A stretch of DNA of 64,000 nt, taken from contig NZ_JAKEEC010000018.1 of NCBI RefSeq assembly GCF_021483235.1, positions 1-64,000 on the forward strand, given 5' to 3'. Of the stretch, positions 16,722-24,543 are shown in pieces. Below the pieces are notes generated by a model. The model ran no database searches and was not told the origin of the DNA. It worked only from the letters and a program-made list of their open reading frames with translations. The position numbers and the translations under genes were made by a program. Source of the stretch: Arthrobacter alkaliphilus (GTDB lineage: Bacteria > Actinomycetota > Actinomycetes > Actinomycetales > Micrococcaceae). Each line of letters begins with the position of its first letter. The stretch's first letter is position 1.

Positions 16722-18125
16722 ATGGGACACATCAACAAAGCCGACGCAGCACCGGCGCCCAAGGCGCCGGCCCCTAGAAAGCGCTGGTACCGGCAACTGT
16801 ACTTCTGGGTGCTGACCGCCATCCTGATCGGCGTGCTGCTCGGCTGGCTCGCACCGACCGCGGGCATCGCGATGGAACCGATCGGGACCACGTTCGTCAA
16901 TGCGATGAGGATGCTCATCGGCCCGATCGTCTTCCTGACTATCGTTGGCGGGATCGCGAGCGTCGCGGACTTGAAGAGGGTCGGAATGACGGGCCTGAAG
17001 GCCCTCACTTATTTCCAGCTCGGCACTATTTGTGCGCTCGTGTTCGGGCTGGTGGCGATCAACATCTTCCGCCTGGGAGAAGGCGTTAATGCCAACCCCG
17101 GCACCATCAAGACTACTGATGCCGCCGCAAAACTCATCGACGCCGGGGCGCACCAGGAATGGTGGCAGTTCCTGACCAACATCATCCCCACGAGCATCGT
17201 TCAACCCTTCATCGCGGGCGATATTCTCCAGATCATCTTCATCGCGGTCGTCTTCGGCATAGCGTTGAATGCGATGGGCAAGTTCGGCTCCCCTGTGCTT
17301 GACGGCGTGCAGCGGCTCACCGGCGTGATGTTCAAGATCCTGGGCTTCATCATGAAGGCCGCGCCGCTAGGTGCATTCGGCGCCATGGCCTTCGCGGTGG
17401 GCAAGTACGGCGTATCCTCCCTGACCAGCATGGGCGGGCTGATCGCGCTTTTCTACGCCACGTCAATCCTGTTTGTGGTGGTTGTCCTCGGTTCCATCAT
17501 GGCCTTCCTGAAGCTGAACATCTTCACGATGATCAGGCACTTCAAGGAGGAGTACCTGATCATTCTTGGCACGTCCACGGCCGAGCCTGCACTGCCCGGC
17601 CTGATGCGGAAGCTCGAGCACGCCGGCGTGAAGAAGGAGACCGTGGGGCTCGTTGTCCCCACCGGCTACAGCTTCAATCTCGACGGCGCCGCGATCTACC
17701 TTTCCCTGGCCGCCGTATATATCGCCCAGGCCACCAACACCCACTTGAGCATTGGCCAGCAGTTGGGACTCATCGCAGTCATGCTGCTTACGTCCAAGGG
17801 TGCTGCCGGGGTGGCGGGAGGCGGCTTCATCGCCCTCACTGCGACGTTGGCAACCATCGGCACCATTCCTGCCGCAGGCATCATGCTCATTTTCGGCATC
17901 GACAAGTTCATGTCCGAATGCCGCGCCTTGGTCAACTTCACTGGCAACGCCGTCGCTACCCTATTCATTGCATGGTGGGACCACACCCTCGACGCCGATC
18001 GCGTCCGTCGCGTCTTCGCGGGCGAAGTTGTGGAACCTGTCCAAGCGTCGGCTGAAGTCCCCGCTCCCGCCGTCGAGCCTCTTCAGGCCAACGAACGCCG
18101 CCCGGCCTACTCCGAATCCAACTGA
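16722..18125 (+). CDS. Dicarboxylate/cation symporter (DctA-like, DAACS family)
   Basis: A 467-residue polytopic transporter. The DAACS signatures are the HP1 serine-rich block GTSTAEPALPGLMRKLE, the PTGYSFNLDGAAIYL block (substrate and cation site) and the HP2 region LTSKGAAGVAGGGF. It imports C4-dicarboxylates with protons or sodium. Within this operon, tartrate or malate is the probable substrate. The N-terminus has a short Ala/Pro-rich cytosolic extension before helix 1 (about residue 22). The start is ATG at 16722 with GAGGTAGGA upstream. The glycerate kinase gene begins one base after its stop codon. Confidence 0.9.
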   Translation: MGHINKADAAPAPKAPAPRKRWYRQLYFWVLTAILIGVLLGWLAPTAGIAMEPIGTTFVNAMRMLIGPIVFLTIVGGIASVADLKRVGMTGLKALTYFQLGTICALVFGLVAINIFRLGEGVNANPGTIKTTDAAAKLIDAGAHQEWWQFLTNIIPTSIVQPFIAGDILQIIFIAVVFGIALNAMGKFGSPVLDGVQRLTGVMFKILGFIMKAAPLGAFGAMAFAVGKYGVSSLTSMGGLIALFYATSILFVVVVLGSIMAFLKLNIFTMIRHFKEEYLIILGTSTAEPALPGLMRKLEHAGVKKETVGLVVPTGYSFNLDGAAIYLSLAAVYIAQATNTHLSIGQQLGLIAVMLLTSKGAAGVAGGGFIALTATLATIGTIPAAGIMLIFGIDKFMSECRALVNFTGNAVATLFIAWWDHTLDADRVRRVFAGEVVEPVQASAEVPAPAVEPLQANERRPAYSESN

Positions 18126-18126
18126 C

Positions 18127-19254
18127 ATGAACGCAACCCCGAAGACCGTCCTCATCGCGCCCGACAAGTTCAAAGGCAGCCTTACCGCCGCCGAGGTAGC
18201 GGACGCGGTGGCGGCAGGGATCTGTTCCGTCGGAGCAGTTCACTGTGAACTGCTCCCACTAGCGGACGGAGGTGACGGCAGCGTCGACGCCGCCGTCGCC
18301 TCCGGCTTCGCCCGCCACGCTTTGGCGGTCCCGGGACCGACCGGACAGGCCGCGCTAGCGAGCATCGCGTTCGACGGCGTCACTGCTGTTGTGGAGGTGG
18401 CGAACACTTGCGGTTTGGGGCTGTTGCCGGACGGGCGGCTGGCGCCGCTGGATGCGTCGAGCCGCGGCTTTGGCGAGGCTGTTCTCTTTGCCCTGGCGTT
18501 GCGGCCGGCGCGGATCGTGCTGGCTCTTGGCGGGAGCGCCAGCACCGACGGAGGAATGGGCATGCTCACGGCCCTGGGCTTCCGGTTCCTCGACGCCTCC
18601 GGGCGATCCTTGGAGGGAAACGGGCGGAATCTTGGCCTTATCCACACTGTTCTCGGGTCTCCTTTCCCCGGGCTGGACGATACTGAACTGATTGTCGCGA
18701 GCGATGTGCACAACCCGCTCTGCGGGCGGGACGGTGCGCCTGCGGTGTTTGGTCCGCAGAAGGGCGCTTCGGCCCAGGATGTTTCAGCGCTCGACGCCGG
18801 TCTGGCGCACTTTGTCTCCATCCTCGGTTCCAGCGGTTTCGGGGAGGCGGCAGCTCTGGCCGAGTACCCCGGCGCTGGCAGCGCGGGCGGGGTCGGCTTC
18901 GCGTGCCTGTTGCTGGGCGCTTCTCAGGTCTCCGGGGCGGACTACTTTTTGGATCTCCTCGACTTCGACGCCCGGAAGGAAGTATGCGAGCTGGTGGTAA
19001 CCGGCGAGGGCAGCATCGACGAGCAGACCCTGGCTGGAAAGCTGCCAGCCGCCGTCGCGCGCCGCTCGGGCACCCGGCCGATCATCGCCGTCGCGGGCCG
19101 TTCGTTGCTGCCCCGCGAGCGCTGGTCCGAAATGTCGCTCTCGGGGGTTTATGCGCTGGCGGATTACACGGATCTGGATTCGTCGAAGGATCCTGGGTTG
19201 TCGGCGGAGCTGTTGAGGCGGATCGGGCGGGATATTGGAGAGGGACTGGTGTGA
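18127..19254 (+). CDS. Glycerate kinase (tartrate-operon copy)
   Basis: A 375-residue member of the GarK/GlxK glycerate kinase family, which phosphorylates D-glycerate to 2-phosphoglycerate with ATP. It opens [19 protein letters not shown] and contains LADGGDGSVDAAV, LALGGSASTDGGMGML, FGPQKGASAQDV and VVTGEGSIDEQTL, all family blocks. The ATG at 18127 follows the carrier stop by one base, so it is translationally coupled. A paralogue lies in the glyoxylate cluster at 28296. This copy uses more TTG/CTG leucine and GCG codons in places but is otherwise similar in composition. The product would feed the glycerate made from tartrate into glycolysis. Confidence 0.92.
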   Translation: MNATPKTVLIAPDKFKGSLTAAEVADAVAAGICSVGAVHCELLPLADGGDGSVDAAVASGFARHALAVPGPTGQAALASIAFDGVTAVVEVANTCGLGLLPDGRLAPLDASSRGFGEAVLFALALRPARIVLALGGSASTDGGMGMLTALGFRFLDASGRSLEGNGRNLGLIHTVLGSPFPGLDDTELIVASDVHNPLCGRDGAPAVFGPQKGASAQDVSALDAGLAHFVSILGSSGFGEAAALAEYPGAGSAGGVGFACLLLGASQVSGADYFLDLLDFDARKEVCELVVTGEGSIDEQTLAGKLPAAVARRSGTRPIIAVAGRSLLPRERWSEMSLSGVYALADYTDLDSSKDPGLSAELLRRIGRDIGEGLV

Positions 19255-19375
19255 GCGTCGTCGCTCTCGCCCGGCAACCCTCTGCGCGATATATTCGAGG
19301 TGGATCTCGACCTGAGCTACACGACCTTCCGACGGGTAACACCGCCAGCACAAAGCCTGAACGAAGGAGCATCCC

Positions 19376-20272
19376 ATGACTGACGCGAAACCGGTCCTCG
19401 TCGTCGGCGCCACCGGCCAGGTGGGCGGCAAAGTGGTCGACGAACTGCTCGCAAGGGGGAAGAGCGTCCGGGCCTTGGTCCGGCCAAGCTCGGATGCCGG
19501 CAAGCTCGAGGGAAAAGGTGTCGAGATTGCCCGCGGCGACATGCTGGACGTTAATTCCCTCATCTCCGCGATGACGGGGGCCGACGCCGTGATCAGCTCT
19601 GCCGCCGGGTATACCCGCCGCGACAAGCAGGCTTTGGAGATCGACACCGAGGGCAACACCAACCTCGCCATCGCCGCGCACCGGGCCGGCGTCCGGCGGT
19701 TTGTCCTGGTCAGCATCCTCACCGCCGACCAGACGCCGGATGTCCCGCACTTCTGGCACAAGAAGCTCACCGAGGACAAGCTGGAGGCACTTGAGGTTCC
19801 ATTTGTCGCCCTCCGGCCCGGCGCGTTCCTCGACCAGGTCACCCGGATGGGTGGCGACCCGTTCGAGAAGAAGCGCCTCACATGGTTCGGGACCAAGACA
19901 ATCCCGCTGACCTTCGTCCTCACCTCTGACCTCGCCGGATACCTCGCGGCAGCGGTCGATGCGGATGTCGCCAACGGCGAACGTATCGACATCGGCTGGG
20001 ACCGCCCGGTGAGCATGCAGGACATCGCGGACATCGCTTCGACTTTTGCCGGCGGACCTGTCAGTGTGCGGTCGGTCCCTGCCTGGTTTGTCAACGGGCT
20101 AGGCGCGGTGATGGGACCGTTCGTCCCGATGGTCAAGGACATGAGCTCCATGCTCGGCTGGTTCGAGACGGGCAAATACGTCGCGGACACCACGCGCCAA
20201 GCGGAAGTCTTCGGGCCAGTCCCGACGCCGGAAGACGCCGTCGCGCGCTTCGCCCGCAGTTTGGGGCACTAA
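19376..20272 (+). CDS. NAD(P)-binding atypical SDR (NmrA-like)
   Basis: A 298-residue Rossmann protein. The dinucleotide motif GATGQVGG is at 11-18, followed by LVRPSSDAGKLEG, where an Arg after strand 2 suggests NADP(H). There is no YxxxK catalytic pair in the canonical place, which fits the atypical SDR/NmrA-type subfamily that senses redox state or reduces quinones. The C-terminal half holds the substrate lobe and ends DAVARFARSLGH. A good ribosome site (GAAGGAG) precedes ATG 19376. It is monocistronic and converges with the lower-GC gene cluster to its right. The substrate is unknown. Confidence 0.8.
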   Translation: MTDAKPVLVVGATGQVGGKVVDELLARGKSVRALVRPSSDAGKLEGKGVEIARGDMLDVNSLISAMTGADAVISSAAGYTRRDKQALEIDTEGNTNLAIAAHRAGVRRFVLVSILTADQTPDVPHFWHKKLTEDKLEALEVPFVALRPGAFLDQVTRMGGDPFEKKRLTWFGTKTIPLTFVLTSDLAGYLAAAVDADVANGERIDIGWDRPVSMQDIADIASTFAGGPVSVRSVPAWFVNGLGAVMGPFVPMVKDMSSMLGWFETGKYVADTTRQAEVFGPVPTPEDAVARFARSLGH

Positions 20273-20296
20273 GGTCGCGAAAGTCGGACGGCGCAG

Positions 20297-20833
20297 TCAG
20301 TCCTCCGGAACCACGGTCTGCCCCGGGCGAACAAGGTAAGCCTCTAGACCTGGGGCACTCAGCACCGCAGCGACGGCGGCGACCGAACCTCCAACGAAAA
20401 CAGATCTCGCGTAGATGTCGTTCCCGACAAACCAGGCGGCATCGTCCGGTATCCAGTTCATGGCAAGTCGGGTCGGCGGAAAATCGATCGGTTTGAGAGC
20501 AAGCTCAATGCTTCCATTCCTGACATGCATGACCCTCTGCTCGCCAATGGTGATGGTTGGACTCTCGCGTACCTCCTCCAGCAGAGAGTCGTAGCCTTCC
20601 CAGGACAAGAAAGTGAAAGCGGAAGATTGAGTGTGCTCGGCCAAGACTGCGGACAGCCGAAGAGCAACTGAGCTCTCAATGGTGCCTGTCTCCGGTTCGT
20701 AGTATTCGTTCGGATCAGGGTTGGCTGTCGAAACGATCTCACTCCACTGGGTTTCGCTGTCGACGGTCATCGAGCTGCCCGCAATGACCGACCATCGCAG
20801 ACGTCGGCCTTTGGAGGTCCTCACCGGATTCAT
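20297..20833 (-). CDS. Hypothetical protein, possibly 5'-truncated
   Basis: A 178-residue product if the first usable ATG (20833) is used. Blocks such as FLSWEGYDSLL, WIPDDAAWFVGNDIYARSVFVGGS and a C-terminal LEAYLVRPGQ resemble an uncharacterised actinobacterial family of about 200 residues. Conserved-looking sequence (VPHSFPAFARVMNPV) already appears upstream of that ATG, in a frame that stays open but overlaps the end of the ABC permease gene. I see no ATG, GTG or TTG between the permease stop (20890) and 20833. Either the true start lies inside the permease gene or the 5' end was lost at the edge of the transporter cluster. Function unknown. Confidence 0.5.
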   Translation of the reverse strand: MNPVRTSKGRRLRWSVIAGSSMTVDSETQWSEIVSTANPDPNEYYEPETGTIESSVALRLSAVLAEHTQSSAFTFLSWEGYDSLLEEVRESPTITIGEQRVMHVRNGSIELALKPIDFPPTRLAMNWIPDDAAWFVGNDIYARSVFVGGSVAAVAAVLSAPGLEAYLVRPGQTVVPED

Positions 20834-20889
20834 AACGCGGGCAAAGGCGGGAAAGCTGTGGGGTACCAGCCCGGCAAGCGCAGCAGAAG

Positions 20890-22104
20890 CTACAGGTCCC
20901 TCAGCGAAGAATCGGCGTCGAGCCGGGCGAGTCTTGCGACGTGCCCAACGGCGCCCAGGCACAGGAACAAGGGCACGCAGAAGAGTGCTCCGAGCACGAG
21001 CAGCCAGTTGGGCATTGCCCACGCGGCCACCGGCAGGAGGTCGAGCTGCAGGCCGCTGAAGACTGCCGTCCCTACGCTGGAGCAAAGTGTCCCCAGGAGC
21101 GCTCCCGTCAGCCCAATGATGAGGCCAACCGCTGCCAACTCGACCATGTAAACCCCTGCTATCGAGGCCCCTGACCAGCCGATGGCCTTGAGGAGACCCA
21201 CCTCGCGGGCTCTTTGCTTAATCCAGCTGCCACCGACCGACACTCCAACACCGAGGCAGAAAATAACGAGGAAGCCGCCGATCAACCAACTGACCAGGGC
21301 AAGAAGAGCAAACAGGCCTGACAGGGACCGAATTTGGCCAGCGACGCTGTTCACGGAATATCCGAGGGCTCGGACCTGGTTTTGCACATTGACCACTTCG
21401 TCTGCTGAGTCAGCGCGAACAAATGCGCGGGGGTAGGTCAGCGCTTTCGTATTCGGCCGGGCATTGGCGAGCGTTGACTGGACCACCTTACTGGATACGT
21501 AAGCAGCCTGCGCGCCATCGGTACCAGGCGACGAGTTGTCATAGATGCCTGCCACTCGGAGAGACATGGAAACGGGTTCCCCATTACCAGGGCCGATTTC
21601 CCTTGTGTACACAAAGTTCATTTCCTTGCCAAGCAGCTGATCATATTTCTGGCCCTGCCCCTTGTCGGGAAGCAGGATCTGGCCTTCCCCAGGGCCGTCC
21701 GCGGACACTTCTCCCAGCAGTACTTTCGGAGTGATGCCGCTGATGAATGGCGTGCCGATGAATGCACCGGGGTTGTTCGGTGATGGCCAGTTCGCAGGGT
21801 CCTCTATCGCGAGGTCTATTTGTGCCCAACCGGAGGACCCCACCACGTGATCGATTTGGCTGAACCGGGATAATGATTCGTCAGTGATCTCACGAGCTGA
21901 GTCCGGACCTACTGAAGTGACCTCCACATAATTCAGGGCGGAATTGGTGCTGATCTTGTTTGAGTATGAGCTTATTCCGGCCCCTACGATGCTGTCGGCG
22001 AATATGAATACCGCGATGCCAAGACTCATCAGGACCGCGAGTGGCCTCAATTTCGAGAGGGAAAGCCGCACTGACCTGGCAGCAAAGACCCTATTTCTGT
22101 TCAA
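20890..22104 (-). CDS. ABC transporter permease, FtsX/MacB type
   Basis: A 404-residue protein. Its topology is one N-terminal helix (about 25-45), a large extracytoplasmic domain (about 50-255), then three helices at about 260-295, 310-335 and 355-385, the last followed by a short cytosolic tail ending SSLRDL. This is the MacB/LolC/FtsX plan of permeases that do not move substrate through the membrane but drive extracytoplasmic work such as peptide or lipoprotein extrusion. The N-terminus overlaps the ATPase gene by 14 bases. Codon use is less GC-biased than in neighbours (AGA, AAT and TCA codons appear). Partners are the ATPase and the lipoprotein just upstream. Confidence 0.85.
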   Translation of the reverse strand: MNRNRVFAARSVRLSLSKLRPLAVLMSLGIAVFIFADSIVGAGISSYSNKISTNSALNYVEVTSVGPDSAREITDESLSRFSQIDHVVGSSGWAQIDLAIEDPANWPSPNNPGAFIGTPFISGITPKVLLGEVSADGPGEGQILLPDKGQGQKYDQLLGKEMNFVYTREIGPGNGEPVSMSLRVAGIYDNSSPGTDGAQAAYVSSKVVQSTLANARPNTKALTYPRAFVRADSADEVVNVQNQVRALGYSVNSVAGQIRSLSGLFALLALVSWLIGGFLVIFCLGVGVSVGGSWIKQRAREVGLLKAIGWSGASIAGVYMVELAAVGLIIGLTGALLGTLCSSVGTAVFSGLQLDLLPVAAWAMPNWLLVLGALFCVPLFLCLGAVGHVARLARLDADSSLRDL

Positions 22105-22753
22105 GGAGCAACTCCTTCATGGGAAGCTGACGGTGGGCCACCTGCTGGAAGACTTCGTCATGGGAAGCGACCAGGACACCGCACCCGCTGTTGGCGCCCG
22201 TCCTCATGGCGTCCAGGATGACTTCGGTATTTGCCCGGTCAAGACCCGAACTTGGTTCATCCGCCAGTAGTAGTGAAGGCCTGTTGATCAGCGCGCGGCA
22301 AAACGCGACCCGTTGCTGCTGCCCTCCGGAAAGCCTCTTCGCCTGCCGGTCTGCGACCGCGGCCAAGCCGAAGCGTTCCAGCTGCTCTATCATCGCCGCG
22401 CGCGTCGTGGACTCGCGGCTGGCCAGGAGGACGTTTTCCATCGCCGTAAGTTCGGGCAGTAGATTGCTGCTCTGAAACACCATTCCAATCTCTATCGAGC
22501 GGACCAGACTCGCCGTCCGGGGCGATGCGTTGGTTCTGTCGTCACCATCGATCCACACTCTGCCGGTATCGGGGGTTGAGAGGAGTCCGGAGATGTTGAG
22601 GATGGTTGACTTCCCCGAGCCCGACTCACCACGCAGCCAGACGATCTCACCCGCCTCGACATTCATGCTGACGCCGGGAAGGACCAATTGTCGGTTCCCG
22701 CGCTCGTCTGCAAAAGACTTGGTGATGTTCTCAAGGCGCAGTACCGAGGTCAC
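22091..22753 (-). CDS. ABC transporter ATPase, LolD/MacB type
   Basis: A 220-residue nucleotide-binding subunit. Walker A GESGSGKST is at 42-50, the Q-loop FQSSNLLP at 93-100, the signature LSGGQQQR at 141-148 and Walker B LLLADEPSSG at 161-170. It is the short MacB/LolD class that pairs with FtsX-type permeases, here the next gene. It starts at GTG and shares one base with the TAG stop of the lipoprotein gene, so translation is coupled. Together with the permease, the lipoprotein and the small upstream ORFs it looks like one functional export or immunity module. Confidence 0.92.
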   Translation of the reverse strand: MTSVLRLENITKSFADERGNRQLVLPGVSMNVEAGEIVWLRGESGSGKSTILNISGLLSTPDTGRVWIDGDDRTNASPRTASLVRSIEIGMVFQSSNLLPELTAMENVLLASRESTTRAAMIEQLERFGLAAVADRQAKRLSGGQQQRVAFCRALINRPSLLLADEPSSGLDRANTEVILDAMRTGANSGCGVLVASHDEVFQQVAHRQLPMKELLLEQK

Positions 22754-23658
22754 TAGTTCACCCCGAAGTCGTATGCACCGGGGACCGCGATCATTGCGGC
22801 TGAAACCGAGAGGCTACACGGCGACTCCTTGCCTGCTTCCAGCCGATACAAGGAGGGGAATTCCTTGCAGCCTCTCAGTGTCCGGAGTCCCTCGGCCGCC
22901 TTGTCGAAGTCGTTTGATCCAAGTCCGGAGCGGCTTGCGTTCGTCATGGCGGTCAGCGCCCGAAAATAGTTCATGCCGTTTCCATTCGGTGAACTGACGA
23001 GTTGCGGGAGCGCGGACTGCACGGCCGGAAACATTGATCTCACTTCTTCGCTGTTTGAGAAGTACATGGAGTTGGAGAGCGCCATCAGCGCTCCGGAGAG
23101 CAGGTCGTCAACTCCGGGGTCTGCTTCGAACGCCGCCAGCCGCGCCAAGGGGGCATTGGGCTCGAGCTGCACCAGGACCTCCACCAGGTCGATATACCCG
23201 CTGAGATTGGCGATTGTCACGTCTGTCGGAAGCGCTGTCTTTCCCCGCTCGATCACCGGACCGTAGCTCACCCATGACGAGGAACCAGACCGCTTGAGGG
23301 CCACAAGCGCCTTGAGCTGAGTGATGAGATTGGTTTCGGGCTCCCGCAGGACCAGTTCCAGTTCGTCCAGGGTCTGTTCGTTTGCGAGCTCTGAAAATCT
23401 GGTGTCGAGGAGCCTCACGGCAAGATACGTCCCATGGACCGAGCCCGTTTCGGGGGAGGCTGACTCGGGCATCCTTACGAGGCCGTTGATTCCGCGCAGC
23501 TTCGTCAGATCTTCTTTCACGGCGGAGACATCGTTGGCCGTGAGGCCGGGACCTGCATGGCAAGCGGTCAAGCCAAGCAGAGCCAGCCCCAGGGTGGAAA
23601 GACGCCTTGCGTTTCGTAGCCAGTGGCTCCGACCTCCGCGCCCGAGATCATTGGACAC
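22753..23658 (-). CDS. Lipoprotein encoded with the ABC transporter
   Basis: A 301-residue protein if started at GTG 23658, which has AAGGTGA five bases upstream; a GTG 33 bases earlier is possible. The signal peptide LSTLGLALLGLTAC ends in a lipobox with Cys33, so the mature protein is lipid-anchored outside the membrane. The rest is mostly helical: TKLRGINGLVRMP, a Glu/Leu-rich helix near 85-105, and a C-terminus with two Cys (GCKEF and SPCSLS) that could form a disulfide. I do not recognise a family. Its tight coupling to the ATPase suggests it is a substrate-handling, immunity or sensor component of the transporter. Confidence 0.75.
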   Translation of the reverse strand: MSNDLGRGGRSHWLRNARRLSTLGLALLGLTACHAGPGLTANDVSAVKEDLTKLRGINGLVRMPESASPETGSVHGTYLAVRLLDTRFSELANEQTLDELELVLREPETNLITQLKALVALKRSGSSSWVSYGPVIERGKTALPTDVTIANLSGYIDLVEVLVQLEPNAPLARLAAFEADPGVDDLLSGALMALSNSMYFSNSEEVRSMFPAVQSALPQLVSSPNGNGMNYFRALTAMTNASRSGLGSNDFDKAAEGLRTLRGCKEFPSLYRLEAGKESPCSLSVSAAMIAVPGAYDFGVN

Positions 23659-23663
23659 CCAAT

Positions 23664-23885
23664 TCACCTTTTCTGACGGGACCGGAGCCACCGGCTTGTA
23701 ACGTCAGATAGGGCTACGAGGCCAAGCGATAGGGCAAAAGCCAGGGCGATCGTAAGTGCCTCCCGAACTGAATTTCGGCCAGTCCACCAACTGTTGTTCA
23801 CAAGCATCAGAATGATCGTCAAGAGCCCAGCCCTTCCGAAGCGTGACATCCACACCTTTTCGCTTGGACCATTCGAGCTGTCCAT
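23664..23885 (-). CDS. Small two-helix membrane protein
   Basis: A 73-residue protein with two hydrophobic segments (LLTIILMLVNNSW and LTIALAFALSLGLVAL) and a basic C-terminal tail (SRWLRSRQKR). The ATG at 23885 has AGAGG about seven bases upstream, with an in-frame stop just before it, so the start is well fixed. Its end is 6 bases from the chosen lipoprotein start, and it overlaps the alternative one. No family is recognised. Small proteins of this type often act as immunity or accessory subunits in bacteriocin or peptide-export operons. That is inference from context only. Confidence 0.55.
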   Translation of the reverse strand: MDSSNGPSEKVWMSRFGRAGLLTIILMLVNNSWWTGRNSVREALTIALAFALSLGLVALSDVTSRWLRSRQKR

Positions 23886-23942
23886 CCATTACCTCTTCGG
23901 ACCAAGTTGAAGCGAGCAGGGGAATCCACCCAAAGGTGGACA

Positions 23943-24185
23943 TTAGGGTTCGCCCTCTGCAAGGCGATAGGCCGCCAAGGCGTCTCGGCGGGCCCAGGTG
24001 ACAGCAAGGGCAACGTCGAGGGCGAGAACAACGCAAAAGAAGGCAACAAAGATGGGAAATGGCGCGCCAGCGGCAAAGAGGGCGACCACGATGACGATGA
24101 ACAGGACGCAACTGATCCAGTTGTACCGACGCCGGCCCGGAGTCGCTCGTCGAGCCGCCTGAAGTTCAGACAGGTAGTAGAGCAT
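23943..24185 (-). CDS. Small two-helix membrane protein
   Basis: An 80-residue protein. A cytosolic basic start (LYYLSELQAARRATPGRRRY) leads into two adjacent helices (WISCVLFIVIVVALFAAG and PIFVAFFCVVLALDVALAVT) and an acidic end. The ATG at 24185 lies inside the end of the 34-codon ORF that precedes it, so the two could be translationally coupled. Its TAA overlaps an ATG that opens a further 79-codon frame (23943 to 23704), which I do not accept as a gene. No family is recognised. It belongs to the lower-GC transporter cluster. Confidence 0.55.
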   Translation of the reverse strand: MLYYLSELQAARRATPGRRRYNWISCVLFIVIVVALFAAGAPFPIFVAFFCVVLALDVALAVTWARRDALAAYRLAEGEP

Positions 24186-24270
24186 TTTGATCCGCTATCT
24201 CGGCGATGCCAACCGCGAAGGCCGACGTTCCAGCAAGGCCTTTTCGAACAAGCGATACGCGCTTTTCCAT
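24166..24270 (-). CDS. Possible 34-residue peptide at the head of the ABC cluster
   Basis: ATG at 24270 has a GGGGGG tract five bases upstream and opens 34 codons to TGA at 24166-24168. The product starts MEKRVSLVRKGLAGTSAFAV and ends ADQNALLPV: a basic start, a small-residue hydrophobic core and a polar end, like a short precursor or leader peptide. It is the first ORF of the minus-strand run of two small membrane proteins, lipoprotein, ATPase and permease, and its end overlaps the next start by 20 bases. It could be an exported peptide handled by the transporter, a regulatory leader, or chance. No family is recognised. Confidence 0.4.
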   Translation of the reverse strand: MEKRVSLVRKGLAGTSAFAVGIAEIADQNALLPV

Positions 24271-24404
24271 GAATCCCCCCAGTGTCTTCCGTTGTTCGGA
24301 TCCGAGTTCGGAACCGGTACAGGAACCCTAAGGGCGAAAATCGCGTCTCAGTGTTGAAAACGACGAATTAAGTGGTGCCCTCGACCAATCTCAGTGGTCA
24401 AACG

Positions 24405-24443
24405 TGGCAACACGTAGATGGCAACCTGGCAACACGTAGATGG
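24405..24443. repeat. 17-bp perfect direct repeat, 22-bp period
   Basis: TGGCAACACGTAGATGG occurs at 24405-24421 and again at 24427-24443. The pair lies in the 357-base gap (24271-24627) between the minus-strand transporter cluster and the plus-strand hyi gene. Two turns of spacing on one helix face suggests a regulator site. The same gap also holds the IclR-type boxes. Confidence 0.6.
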
Positions 24444-24543
24444 AAACGCAACTCCTCCTTATGCTCAGGCCAACCCCGATTCACCCTCGCTACCTCCACC
24501 CCTCCGAACGCCCCTTGACTCCCACCCCTACCTTCCCTAAACT

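Noticed and set aside
23704-23943. 79-codon minus frame starting at an ATG overlapping the stop of the 80-residue membrane protein
   Set aside because: It overlaps a better small membrane protein (23664-23885) in another frame, and its own translation shows no helix or family. A frameshift linking the two remains conceivable.
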